A DNA stretch of 60,000 bases from Antedon mediterranea. Its lineage: Eukaryota > Echinodermata > Crinoidea > Comatulida > Antedonidae. The notes beneath the pieces are model-generated. The model saw nothing but the letters and a program-made list of their open reading frames with translations, did not search any database and was not told the origin of the DNA. Positions 1 to 12,410 of the stretch are shown one piece after another (position 1 is the first letter of the stretch; each line of letters begins with the position of its first letter). Location of the stretch: NCBI RefSeq assembly GCF_964355755.1, contig NC_092673.1:13585001-13645000 (forward strand), given 5' to 3'. The position numbers and the translations under genes were made by a program.

Positions 1-155
1 TATCTAATTTTAACAATTTTTAGCCAACTTTTTGTGTGTGTTTTGTAAATTGTATTTTATATTTATATTTTTGTATTTTGCCAGTTTTCAAATCACATTT
101 CTGTTTTTTTTTAAATGGACAATAAAGTATATATGACTATGACTATGACTATGTG
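1..155 (+). repeat. 3' tail of a LINE
   Basis: A T-rich stretch ends in AATAAA (121-126) followed by a short ATGACT-type tandem repeat (about 131-153). A polyadenylation-like signal followed by a simple tandem repeat is the usual 3' end of CR1/L2-type LINEs. No coding part lies within the window, so the family assignment is inference. Confidence 0.45.
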
Positions 156-859
156 TCCGTAATTTCACCAATGCTACACTGTATTTAGATATACAGTATA
201 TACTGAACATAATATGGCATATAATAGGCACAACTCAGCACTATAAGCGTATAATAGGATGGCATGAATCAACATTTTCCGATTGTATGTTAACGTACGT
301 GCATGTTTAAACAATATTAACAGTAAAATCATAAAAATGATCACCTATAATTCGTCAAAGTGACGAATTAAATTCCAGTTCATATTACAATTGTTTTGTT
401 AAATGTAGTTTGGTGGTTCTAAATGGTGATTGAGTAATTCTTGTTCATGTCTTGGTCACTCAAACCACATTGGATATGCTATGAGAATGTAGTTTGGAAT
501 GTACGTCACAGCAAGCTGGAAATTCTTGATGTGATTTAGCAAAAAAGGGCCATAATGATCAGCAGAATACTTCTTTGTTTATTGTAATCACTGTGCCTTT
601 CCCTGTAGGTGGCCTCATACACACTCTAAACTGAATTGTGTGGTAAATGTAAAATTGCGACTCAATTAGTACAGTTTTTCAGTGTGGTGTATAAAAACTA
701 TAAGATGCAGGCTAACAAAAAATGAGTGATATTACAAAATTAGATATATATATATGCCTATGCCATTTCAGCATTTAATTTTGCCTTTGAAGTCTGACCA
801 GGAGTACAGTATCATAAAACTTGGTGGAATTGATAAAATAGATGATAATACCAAATTAC
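156..859. other. No gene recognised
   Basis: AT-rich sequence with stops in all frames. I see no domain, splice-framed exon or clear repeat here. Confidence 0.5.
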
Positions 860-1927
860 CTTCTTGATATTCAACTGTCTGTCTTGATGTTCCAGGATTA
901 TCTGTAAAAAGTTTCATACTGTAAATGGTATTTCTAAACTTTCCTTCATAAAAAAATACAAAAAATTGATTTTCACCACTGGTTTGGTACTATTCCATCT
1001 TTTCACTCTACTGCTAGCTTAAAAATTTTACTTTTTACACATTAACCAATCACCACTCAGTTTGTATCCTGATGGAAACATTGGGTAATCATAATAATTC
1101 CAATAAATCATCGGTAAAAATGAGCTTATTTCTTTCCTTTTAACTTTCTTGATTAGTCCTTCAGTTATTAATATTAAAAATGTTTCCATTGTTTTTTATC
1201 GATATTATAAATAATGGATTAACAAATTCATCAAATGACAGTCTAATCATACAAGATCATTACTTCCAACTATTTAAACTAACAGTAGTTAAACATTGTA
1301 TACTCTATTTCTAACAAATTTCAATCTTCTATCAACTAAAGACAAAGTTTAGTCATTGTCTTGGACCACTCTATAGTCACCACCAGGTGGGCTTTCTTCA
1401 TCAGTGCTTCTATGAATGGATTATTTGGGAGCAGGAATGCTAGTGGACCAAACTCTTATGACTTAATAATAATCAATGAAATCAATCAATAAATAATACT
1501 AAATAAACCGAATATCCTGAATTAAGCACAATATGAATAAAAATACCTTTTGAAGTTTTTGACCTTTTTGTTGATGGCCTGGCATCACCTGTAAAAACAA
1601 TTTTTTTAAAGTTAATAAACAATAATGTTATTTTATGTTACATTTAGCACAATAAATTTGTTGATGATCCAGCATCTCCTGTAAAAAGCAAATTATTATT
1701 AATTTTGACCAGTATAGGCTTTCATTAAATTGAAATTGTACTGAACAAGAATATATAAAATACAGGGTGTCTAAAATGCCACTGCAAATACCCAATACCA
1801 TCAAATATACACACATACTGAGGGTATAAACAGAGAAATGGTATTTCCAAACAAGAAAATGGTAACATGGATTATATAAACATACCTTCTGAACTTTTTG
1901 AACTGATTTCTTTTTGTCTAGCTTTAC
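860..1927 (-). CDS. Series of 42-nt micro-exons (partial gene)
   Basis: Three minus-strand exons of exactly 42 nt (1886-1927, 1547-1588, 860-901) each follow a TTACAG acceptor and end at a GT donor. All have the same phase (two leading bases, one trailing base), so they join without changing frame. Each encodes 14 mostly Ser/Thr/Lys/Gln residues (for example ARPSTKRSKTSK). A fourth unit at about 1637-1678 has the same acceptor but contains a stop and looks dead. Equal length, phase and flanks point to tandem exon duplication. The encoded peptide is low-complexity and gives no function. The unit lies downstream of the ZU5-UPA gene on the same strand and could be its alternative 3' end or a separate gene. 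Not recognised as any family. Confidence 0.4.
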
Positions 1928-2171
1928 CTGTAAGAATTAGTAAGCACAAAGTAAATTTTAGTAAATAGAATAAATATAAAAAATCAGTGATATCTTTAAT
2001 CAATTTACAGTGATGTTACTATCGATTTTTGCCTAATTTGTTTTTATTCAATTTGTATTTGTTGCATGCAAATCTGAAATATGAATAAATCTTCCATATA
2101 AATATCTTTCTTCAATACTTTGCAAAGTGATTTAAACAAATTACAACAAATCTTTAAAAATGCTTCTTAGG

Positions 2172-2252
2172 CCCCGTTTCTGCTGCCAAAAATATACCGT
2201 ATATATACGGTATATTTTATATACGGTATATTTTTTGGCAGCAGAAATGGGT
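2172..2252. repeat. Hairpin of a MITE-like palindromic repeat
   Basis: Near-perfect inverted arms of about 34 bp (2173-2206 and 2218-2251) begin CCCGTTTCTGCTGCC and run into ATATACCGTATAT. The CCCCGTTTCTGCTGC end recurs in direct orientation at 2360-2374. The palindromic core ATACCGTAT recurs several times up to about 2390. Overlapping reading frames here are by-products of the palindrome. Probably the end of a fold-back or MITE element; family unknown. Confidence 0.5.
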
Positions 2253-2733
2253 CTCATAAAAAATATACCGTATATATTTGCGGTATATATACTGCATAAA
2301 TATCCCCATCGTTTGTGGATATTATACGGTATATTCCAAAATATACCGTATATTTCGTTCCCCGTTTCTGCTGCACTCAAAATATACCGTAAATGTGACC
2401 CGACTCATGACACGAGGTCAAAAACTAACAGAGCGCGACGCGTTTGTTTTGGTTTTTCTGCTGCATTGAAAGTTGAAAAACACGTGTAAAAGCAAGCAAC
2501 AGATCAAAATGTCACTGTGGACCGAACAAATCACTATTTTTGCAATTCAATTGTGGGGGGAAGCGAAAGTTGGGGGGAGACTGCATGGCAACAGAAGAGA
2601 TACCGAGATTTTAATTACAATAAATCGAATGTTCTTACAAGACAACAACGTGATGTAAAATCATGGTAAAATACTGTATAATAGAAAATGGAAATTAAAA
2701 CGGCAATATAGGATAATATAGCATAATATAAAC

Positions 2734-3989
2734 TCAATTAGGTATATGCCATCCATCGTTCTTGTTTTTTACTCGGACTACAAAATTTTCACGTAACAAG
2801 TTAATTCTAGTGGGCATTTCTAACATTTCTTCACCAAAATGTTCTTCTTCATCATACACTGCCTGGAAATTAAGTCAAACTTAGTCTAGGCATTCAATCT
2901 AATAATTTGCTATATCTTTCCAAACACACCAAATGATACTTTTTTTTTAACACCTTGCCAAAACCTAACATTTTCATCCATGTGAAATGAATCAAATTTA
3001 CCACACATCGACCATTGTGTAAGTAAAAATGTATGTCCTTGTCATCAGTTCCTAGCTTAAAGCCCCATTCCCTACGTTTTTTAGATCTAATTTAAGATCA
3101 CAAACTATATTTAATGTAAAAATAATACTATATGGTCCTATTGCGATAACTTTTTTCGTCTTTAAACGGTTAAAAATGTGAAAAATAAATCGATTTTAAT
3201 AATTATAGCGGCCCGCTATAAATCCCAAAATGCATTGCGCGCGGATTGATATTGTTGTTTTTCACCTGTAATTCGCCCACTTTTCGATCGATCGTGAAGC
3301 CAAAACAAATGGAAGACTCCTAACTTTTCAGCGAAAATACCGGGTTTTCCCCAATTTGTATCAACGGAGTCTGGCAAAAATAGAAAGACAATTAATGCAG
3401 CAACTATACAACGTCAGGCTAGGTATATAGCTAGCGTACGATGTTCGTACGTTACCAATGTTTACCAGCTAGGCCTACAAAACTAAGCCTAGCTAGGCTA
3501 GGCCTGAGACCGTCCACGAGAGGTCGATCGCCGCGAGCTACTTAGGTAGTGCATTGTTTCTCACTTTTTATCATAATTTACCATAAAACGTACATTTAAG
3601 ACAAGGAATGACATGGTTTAATGTTTTTAAAGTGATATATATGTATTATTTTCCAAAAAACGTCCAAAATTGCAGGGAAGGGGTCTTTAACCCATTTCCA
3701 TTTTTTTTTTAAAGTAAATTCCGAGAATTCTTCATTTACAGCTTTGTATGGAAATGACAGGATACAATAGTTTTTGAAGACTGTGCCTGGTGGTCCACAT
3801 CTGACGGTAGAGGAAACTATTGTTTCAAATTTGTTTTAATACAAGATCTTTTGTTTTGTCCCAAACATTTTCTATAGAAATATCAACTTTCTTTCCCTCT
3901 TCAATTGCTCCTGGATTTATGACTAATTGTATGTCTTCATCCTTAAGGTAAAGAGTACCACCTGTACAGTCCACAACTTTTGTAATTTG
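2734..3989 (-). pseudogene. ZU5-UPA domain gene, 3' exons, disrupted
   Basis: Minus-strand exon from 3989 (acceptor AATCCAG) encodes a ZU5-like stretch: GGTLYLKDEDIQLVINPGA, then after a 1-nt frameshift near 3835 SSTVRCGPPGT and LSFP. At 3687 it is interrupted by a MITE with TTAA duplication. Removing the insert and one TTAA joins the frame exactly (WKWVKLGTDD), continuing into a UPA-like segment with LIHFTW. A phase-0 donor at 2954 joins exon 2862-2734, which ends at a TGA. ZU5 and UPA domains occur together in UNC5/PIDD/ankyrin-type receptors and adaptors. Upstream exons are not seen, so the full architecture is unknown. The frameshift and insertion suggest loss of function, although an individual allele or sequencing error is possible. 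Confidence 0.6.
3057..3690. mobile_element. TTAA-flanked MITE inside the ZU5-UPA exon
   Basis: TTAA occurs at 3057-3060 and again at 3687-3690. Between them a 626-bp element has imperfect terminal inverted repeats (AGCCCCATTCCCT at the left, AGGGAAGGGGTCT at the right). No long ORF. TTAA duplications are typical of piggyBac and Kolobok superfamilies; the autonomous partner is not visible. Excision in silico restores an open exon across the junction, which strongly supports the boundaries. Confidence 0.7.
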
Positions 3990-4189
3990 CTGGATTAAAC
4001 AGAAACCTGTGCAGTTAGTAAGAACAATACAATAATTTGTGCATCAAACTAAAACTGATGGGTTTAATTTTTAAATGAGTGTAAAAAGTCTTATATATAA
4101 ACTGTTTATACTTATTTCACAATTCATTAAAATTCATGTAAATTCACACTTTATATAGTTACACTGGTTGAACACTTGAGCAAGTATTT

Positions 4190-4425
4190 AATTTATCATT
4201 TATTAATGGGATCTTTCCAGATGCTCTGAAAATAGCAAAAGTGTATCCTATTTTTAAGAAAAGAGAAAAAGATGTTATAAACAATTACAAGCCTATTTCT
4301 GTTCTCCAATTTTAGCCAAAATATTTGAAACATTTGTTAATGTCCGAATGTTAGAATTCCTCGAAAATCACCATATTCTCTATGATCACCAATATGGATT
4401 TATGAAAAATAGCACAGTATTAAAA
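4190..4425 (+). pseudogene. LINE reverse transcriptase fragment
   Basis: Encodes FPDALKIAKVYPIFKK and NNYKPISVLQ, then in a shifted frame LEFLENHHILYDHQYGF. This is the N-terminal part of a CR1-type reverse transcriptase. Both ends are truncated and there is a frameshift. Confidence 0.7.
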
Positions 4426-4429
4426 TCTC

Positions 4430-6240
4430 GGAGGAAATGGAATACAGATATAAGCGAGATGCGCTAATGTGATGAGCAATAACGAAGGAGATGTACTGTC
4501 CCCCAAAAACATGAAAAATGAAGATTAATTAAATCAGATTTTGAATATGTTATTTTGTAGTTTTAATAAAATTAATCACTTCCATAGAAAAAAAAACGGG
4601 AAAAAATAATGTTTTAACTTGTAAAATGACAAAATAAATAGTTAAATTCAACCAAAAATCCATTGACTGGCAGCCAATTTGACCAAATACATTTTTTTCG
4701 ATCCAATTTTTGGTAAAAGTGGATAACTATTATGTTACATTAAAATGGAATATTCAACAAAAAATGTTTAAAGAATTATTTTTTCATCTTTAAAGGGTGG
4801 ACAATAATTCAAGAAAAAAACATAATTTATTGATTGATTGATTGATAATAATACAAAAATGATGTTTTAAGAATATTGATAATATTAGGGACTATAAAGT
4901 ATACTTAAAACAAGCTCACGATAAAGGATTCACAATAAAATCTATTCAGTAAAATTACTGTAGTCGAGTTATGACAAAAACGCAATGTTAGGTCAAATCA
5001 TGCTTTGCTTTTTGAAAATCTAAAGACTAAAAACGAAATGTGTTTATAGATTTTGTAAGTAAATGTAGTCTACGGTGTATATCATTGAATTTGTACGATT
5101 TTGAGTTGTATTTTGTGCACACTACCATTTCGTAGGGTCTTCCTTTTACATGTGCGGTTTGTGGTTGTTTTCAGTTGTTTTTGGTTATTTTCGGTTGTTT
5201 TGGTAATTGGACTGACCCCCACTAGCCCCAAGCTTAATGTGTGTGTACCCACGGCCAGACCGGTACTACTAGTACTGTATCAGGTCTAGTTAGGTAGGCG
5301 AGGCTACTTCACTAATATTTCACCTTCTATTTGCACTTCGTTTCTGTTTTTTCCATTTGTTTACCCTTTTAAATACTTTTATTGTTTTATACATTTTAAT
5401 GTAAATACACAGTAATTTAGCTTTGGCTGCGACAGTGATATTGAATAAAAGAATATGTCTATGATGTAAGACCTCCCTTTCTCAGACTAGCATAAGTTGT
5501 TATTTTGTTAATGTGAACGTCTCTCACGGTATCAGACATTTTCTTTCTTCCTTGACCATAATGTGCTTACATCTCTGGATTGAGAAAACCACAATTGTCA
5601 ACATTTTCGGCATAATATGATTTTAATTTGTCATTGTGATTCATTCTTACTGTACCATGTTTGATGTAGTCAGATGGACAAGGTATTTTATTTATGGTTT
5701 TTTTGTCTTTTCATGGAAACCACAATTATGTTTGGCAAAGTGGGATTACCCTCATTGCTCTGTATCAATTTTGTCCTCATTGATTTCCTTAACGTTAATT
5801 TTGAATGATTCCTATTTACATACATTTTTGAACAAAACAAAAACAATGCTCATTTACATCTGCAGTAACAAATTATTGCATTTGTTTCAGATTGTAAAAA
5901 GAGTCTGCTTCATTTATCCTCGGCAGTAATGATACATGCAAATGTATAGTTCATTATTTTTTGTAAATGATATGACAATTAATTGATTGGAATGGTTTGC
6001 TAGCAGCTCAATCTGGATGGGTCAGAAAGTGTTGAGAACAGGTGCGTTTAAGGTGTCAAGTAATAAATAAATCCTTGTTAAATTTGTATAACATAACCAA
6101 CATCAAGTGGACAGATTCCATCAAGTAAATCATGCATGATATCTAGTAATTAGTTTTTGTGCACCTCAGATCCTTGAACAGATTTGTTTTTATTCCTACT
6201 GTACTATTATTATTGCTGCAAAGCTTGTGTATTCATCTAG
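4430..6240. other. No gene recognised; possible LINE 3' UTR
   Basis: Only short unconvincing ORFs (for example 5636-5929 plus). The stretch 5190-5465 has a GC-richer block followed by AATAAAAGAATATG-type sequence and could be the 3' end of a LINE, but no coding motif supports this. Confidence 0.3.
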
Positions 6241-6246
6241 GACCTA

Positions 6247-7425
6247 TTCAATTCAATTCAATTCAACTTTATTTCAGACAAACTGTCCATATATTATTGA
6301 TTACTATAGTTTACAAAAACAACACATTATTATGGCTATACTGATACTAGTTAACACACGTAAAAGTATACAGGAGATTATATATACAAAAGTTCTGTCC
6401 ATTTTCTATGCAACTTTGAATCTTTTAGAATACGAGAAAAAACACATGTAATTAAAGTATTACAGCTTTTTTCAATTTTTGTTTTGAAACAAAAAATTGA
6501 TTTCCGAATGTACTCATAGAAGGAGGGAACATGGTTATCAACAAACATAGCACTAGCACTACAGCTCCTTGAGCGTCTTAAAATCTTTCTAAGTGCGTTA
6601 TTATAACAGACCTGTAATGACTTTATAGTTTTTACATTAAAATCGCACCATAAGGCCGCACAATACATACTAATACAGTATGACTTAAACAAAGTAATCT
6701 TAACATCTGTTGAGCATTTACTAAATTTTCTACAAAGAGAGTTACCTCTAATACATAATGATCGATATTGCCTTTTAATATCCAGTTCGTCCCTAGTATC
6801 ATTGCTGATAACACAACCAAGGTAGGTAGTGGATTGAACGTAATTTAGTTCTTTACCACATAGAACAGTAACATAATTACCATTCAGTTTTCTTTTCCTA
6901 GGGCAAAAACACATGCAAATTGATTTTTTTGAATTATATAATACATCAAAGTCATTAGCAAAATCCTCACATATGTTAACCATCTTTTGGAGGGCATCTA
7001 AAGAGGGCGCAAGTAACACCATGTCATCTGCATAACTTAAGTTGTTGAACTTTGTATTATTGAGCTCACAACCAAAATTACAATCACTAAGCATACTGTT
7101 TAAATTGTCAATGTAAACATTAACAGAGGAGACATAACACCACCTGTCTAACGCCATTGGTAACTTTAAAACCTGAAGACATAGAGTTACCCCATCTAAC
7201 AAAAAATCGTTGATTCTCATACCAAGATTTTAGAAGTCTAATAATGTTTGTTTCTCTCATAATTAATTGCCTGTACAGTGACCAGTGATTGACTCGGCCG
7301 AACGCTTTACTCGCGTCGAGAAAACAAGTAAATACGGGGCTCCCATTCCTATTATAGTAATCCACTATCTGCTTAAAAACCACCTCAAGTATGAGTTTAA
7401 TAACATTAATTTGTGTGTGGATCAT
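6247..7425 (-). mobile_element. 5'-truncated LINE with reverse transcriptase
   Basis: Two overlapping minus-strand ORFs (7425-7120 and 7220-6378) form one reverse transcriptase split by a frameshift around the GVRQ motif. Visible motifs are FLDASKAFGRVNH (motif A), NGVRQ (motif B) and YADD (catalytic motif C), followed by TYLGCVISND and a LINE-type thumb/C-terminal region with conserved Cys and Trp positions. The 3' end on the minus strand is a TTGAA tandem tail (6247-6266 on plus as ATTCA repeats). The endonuclease and ORF1 are missing, as expected for 5' truncation. Family within the LINEs is not certain. Confidence 0.8.
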
Positions 7426-7429
7426 TTTT

Positions 7430-10400
7430 TTTTTTTTGCAAAATGACCATGGAAATCTTCCATTATGCCATCTTCACTAGGATAGTATGTCTCTTATGTG
7501 TCCCATTGTTTAGTATTGCCTATTTATAAATTCTCATTTATATATCCACCAATTCTTAGCTTAACTGGCCTAACATGTAAATAGCAATTTCTGTTAAAAA
7601 TGTTTATCTTTATTGAGAAGAGAATCACAATTTGTTTCAAGAAGAATAAAAGTTTCTAAACAAAAATTTCTATTTATAGTTTCTGAGTATTTTTCCATTC
7701 CATTATCCTTTATTTTAACTTTTATTGTTTAGCATTTCTTCAAATTAAATTCTTATTAAATTCTTATTAAGTTCTTATCATTAATTACCAATGTATCCTT
7801 TGGAATTTTATACTATGTCTTTCAATACTATTAGCCAAAAGTTATTAACATTTTAACCGACCTCAAAAACCCCATCTGACCACATTACATAGTGTTGCAC
7901 TTTTTCTAGGCCTATACCTTTTCTTCCCTAGAATCCTGGTCGGTCTAGGGCATTTATTTACATAATACATGGCCACTGACTCAAGTATATAAACATTAAA
8001 TAAATAAAATAAAATATTGGCATAAAAATAATATTCCAAAAATTAATGGTTTACAGTAAAATATTTAAACACATTTGAACAGTTTCCTATTCATCACTAT
8101 GGACCATGTTTACTTGGTTCAACAGAGACATTCATTCGTGTAGCTGCATATTTAACCTGCAATTTTTTTTTGCTATTGCGAAAATTCAAAGGAAACCTTT
8201 GGTCGCAGTTTCTGACAGTTTCAAGAATGGTGGAATTTTATACATTTTCAAACCACAACTTATGTCAAAATGAAGTTTTGTTGCTGTCATATCCGTGCTT
8301 ATGGATTTCCATATGATCTGTAGTAATTATTGAAGTCAGCTCAAACCTGATGTCTTCGACCTGTTCGTCTGTAAAGATACTTGAACTAAAAATACATGTT
8401 TACATTGCTATTTGGTTTATAGTGGGATATCGTATCACAATATGGTACATATACCAATGGCTGTAATCTTTCATGTCTGTGGAAGTATCAAGCATTCAAC
8501 AAAAGACAATGAAAACAAAGTATGCATTTTGAATGATAGGGACGATTTTTCTCCTGTACCAAAGATTGTACCAGAACTATTTGATGCAAAAGAGAACAAA
8601 ATAACATTATTTTTCTCTTCTCTAACATTGGAAACTGTTTTAAATTGTGCGACTGTTAATAATAATATAATACAAAAGAGCATCATTTACAATTACTGTA
8701 CCATCGAAACAGCTACATACGACAATGCACCAATGGTGTTGGTGCTTTATGAACAGTAAACTGCACAATTAATCACCAACAGAAAGTGCTGCAACACAGC
8801 AGTACACATGCGGCAAGTTCTGGTGTGAACAAATAAAATACATCAATTCATGAAACTGTCTGATAAAGAGTAGATCAAAGATAGAGACAGACAACTATGG
8901 TACAGTACTGTATTCAATCAAAACAGGAGATGAGTAGTACCAAATATGAAATGCAAGAGTGTTATTTGGAGTACGCTTCCAAACATTGATGAATAGGATT
9001 AACTACTTCACATTGTGTCTATTTCACTGTATAGTATATATTCATTATCGATGTCATCGTTAAGAGGAGATGTGCCTTAAATCACTCTTTTTGCCTCACT
9101 ACATTCCGTTACACTGCATGGTGAAAGTATAATTGATTGGACATAGCTAAATTCTCCGAAGTGGGACATTGTGTTGTTGCTAGTGATCTGAACACCTGTA
9201 CATGCAATGATTTTGACTTTGTTAATGATGATGATGATTTTTTCAAATTTTAAATACAGTGTTGATAACCATCTGACGACTATGGTCTTTAAATAGTAGT
9301 TGCAGAAATAGTGGTATTAGAAAAATTTAAAAAAAAAATACTTTTCAATAAAAAAAAATCTTTCTTATCTCCATTTTATACACCGTTTAAGTAATCTCTA
9401 GCTTGATAAACAAATTCTTTCTTATCAATATCCACTGTTTAATCAATCTTTCTGCCTTTTCACGGTTTGCTTAACTTTAATGCTTGCATCATCAATTGTC
9501 ACTTTCCGATATTTGGAATGTCTGTATCTGGAATGTGGTTTCTTGAAGAATAATAAGCAGTTTGTTGTGTCCCTGACCTTTTGACACATTTTCAAAATGT
9601 GTAACCAAGCCAATAATGATTGTTTGACCATCCTAAACCAATTTCTGAAGTCAAATTCTCTGGACCTCAAAGTGCATACAAAAGTTGATCTAGCTACTAG
9701 AGTAATGGAACACAGTTAAGAGTATTACATAGATCATTGACATCAAGTGCTTTAAAATTGTAAATTATACTTTTACGATTCAAATTATCATTACTACAAT
9801 AATAAGCAGTTTGTGGTGTAAGATTAAATTGTGTTTATCTGTTGCTTGCTTAGTTGTTTGTAGCGAAGACAATTTAACCTGCATGACATTAAATTGACAA
9901 TTGTCTTGTGTAGACTAGCTCCATATTGGGACCAATCACATCAAAGGTCTTTTCAACATTACAATTAGAATGAGGCAGTATCAACAATAGTTTCATTAAT
10001 TAGATAGGTGATCTGATTGAATCTGTTTTAAAATAAGAAAATTGCTCTAGACTTTAAGGTAGCATACTTAGCTGTTACATTTCCAACGTTTTCGCCTGGT
10101 ATACTCTGCTGAGCACACCTTATACTATGCTGAGCAATATTACACATACCATATTTATTCAAATAATATTGTTCAGGTGGGTTTTTCCTCCTTCCACATT
10201 CCTATCCTTCTACATTCCATTTTTTCTATTTACATACATACAGTAATCTAGCACTGCAGTTATAGACAAAAGTCCAAGATAAAGTACTTGGCGCACCAAT
10301 TGACATTCCATTTTTTAAATACACTTAATGCCTCTTCAATATACTCTGTTTTTTCTTCCTTAATTACAAATGTTTCAACTATTTGGTAAGCAAAATTAGT

Positions 10401-12150
10401 TGCACCTCATAGAATAGGAAAATAGGAATTGCATACTTGGTAGTCTTGTACGTAGAATCACGTTGATCTATAGAATATTCAATTATGGATTTGACCATGT
10501 AAGTCGTTTGCGTGCGTTTAATATATGGCTAATCAGGGTTTCTTTATTAATTTCCTAATTAATAATTTTAATTGGCAACATGTGCCGATAAGGAAAACAT
10601 CTATCTTGTTTAATATTTTTTGTCATGCAGTATTTATGGGATATCTGTCCAAGGATTTGGTATCATATAGTGGGAAATGATGGGGTGAAATTAGTAGTTT
10701 AAGTCCCTGGGCCTGTCCAGTGTCAAGGATTTTAGCTATATATGTTATGGTGGGTTGTGGGTTAGAGACATCAGTAGAGTCAGCTGATCATTACCTGAAA
10801 CTAAAATTTTAACATTTATAACTACCTACAATATTCTCATAACAATATAATACAATTTAATTAATCATAATAATGAGTTTAGTTTATAGATGTTTTACAC
10901 CTATATTCTATTCATATTCTACGTATGAAGTGGTCCACCATCGGTTCCAGGATGTTAATCTACACAATTAATTTAAATACTGCACTATATGACTTAATTC
11001 TTTCATTTGCAAGACCTACTTTAATATTAGCCTAGTTTGACATAACTACTACCCTAGCCCATGCCTACATTTATTGATTATTTATTGTATTACTTAAAAA
11101 TATTCTTTAAAAGTAAATACTACATATGACAGACATCCTGTTGCTTTCTCTTTACATTTAACTGAGACATTTGCATCTAATTGTGATAATAATATTGTTT
11201 TTGAGTCATTGAAAAGCTGACTAATGCCATTTTTTCACCGTCCGTAAATACCGGTCTTCTTTTAGTTACGCTCATTTTCACACGTAAACTGCGAATCTAT
11301 ACTCATTGCGTTAAGACTAGCAACAGCAATGATCTAACGCTTTATTAGTAAGACCGTCTATCTGATAAAGCCAGCATTAAAATGGGAGTTGAGACCCTCA
11401 ATTAAGACTGTTTTATAGCAATCCGCCCATGAAACAATATCGAAAAAACCATACCATACCATAGACTATTAGGAGCCTTCAATACAATAATCGCGGTTCT
11501 TGATAAACTACTCCAACATTGCCGACTTATTGGTTTTGTTGTTGCAGTTGAAAAGCCTCAAATCGTCTCTCCCTATTGCCATCCTTCTTTCTCCAGTTCC
11601 TGGTCCATCTCCATTTTTTTCTGAATTAAGCTGAGTGTTTCATCCCACTGTTCCTCTTCTTTAGTATGTTACTTTCACCCTCATGCCTAAAAATAAATGT
11701 AAAAAATGATAATTATTATTATTTTCTACATGTATTCTTAAAGTGTCTTTTAGTTGGTTTACAAAGCTGCCAATAGCAACATGATGCTGTCAATAGCAAC
11801 ATGATGCTGTCTTCCAGATCTTATGACTTTTATTTTGTACTTTTTGTAAGCGAGTTTTACTTCTACAGCATTTAACCCCCTTTTGTGGTTCACTGTCATA
11901 CACTGACATGAATGTACCTCCCATTTTTAAAGTAGGATACTGCTAATGTTTCATCCACTTTAGATAGGTCATTAAGGGCTTTACATCTGTCAACTGTAGA
12001 TGAATACTTTAACTTCATGTAATGTGTTAAGATATACTTTGCTTTTGATGCTTCTTGGAGGTGTTGACACAGGAACACATGTAAGCAGATGCTACATCCA
12101 TGACTGTACAGCATGCTTCTACTTCACATTGTAAAGTGATTAAAATTATT
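7430..12150. other. Long AT-rich tract, no gene recognised
   Basis: Short ORFs at 8412-8759 (plus, 115 aa), 9443-9670 (minus) and 11896-12114 (minus) have no recognisable domain or convincing splice frame. A 20-bp direct repeat occurs twice in tandem at about 11771-11811. The rest shows only poly-A/T and GAT-type low complexity. Confidence 0.4.
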
Positions 12151-12170
12151 AGTATTATATGAAATTTAAG

Positions 12171-12410
12171 TTAAATTTGCATGGCCAAAACAAACATGGT
12201 CTTGCCATGTACTGTAACTCTTCCAGCTTCTGAACTAAACCATGTGGATAGTTTGCTTCGAACGTCAATGGCGTCTCTACTACTATGGTGTCCAGTATGT
12301 TCCAGATTAATTAGTTCTGGCTTATAATGTGAATTGGCAACAGGATCTGTTTGAATGTTGATTACACTGGTATTGCGAATAAAATTATGCAAAATACATG
12401 CACACAGCAC
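12171..12410 (-). pseudogene. PIF/Harbinger transposase, C-terminal fragment
   Basis: Encodes ACILHNFIR followed by RSKLSTWFSSEAGRV. This matches the C-terminal end of PIF/Harbinger (HARBI1-like) nucleases, in which a conserved LHN motif helps carry the last catalytic acidic region and an RxxLxxxF segment ends the protein. Only about 79 codons are open. The upstream catalytic core is missing or scattered (see 13.6-14.9 kb). Confidence 0.6.

Noticed and set aside
2160-2489. 109-codon ORF on plus and 79-codon ORF on minus
   Set aside because: Both run through the AT palindrome array, so open frames arise on both strands from the repeat itself.
5636-5929. 97-codon plus ORF
   Set aside because: Hydrophobic residues reflect T-rich DNA; no motif.
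8412-8759. 115-codon plus ORF
   Set aside because: Start is not in a good context, composition follows AT-rich background, and no domain or splice continuity is visible.
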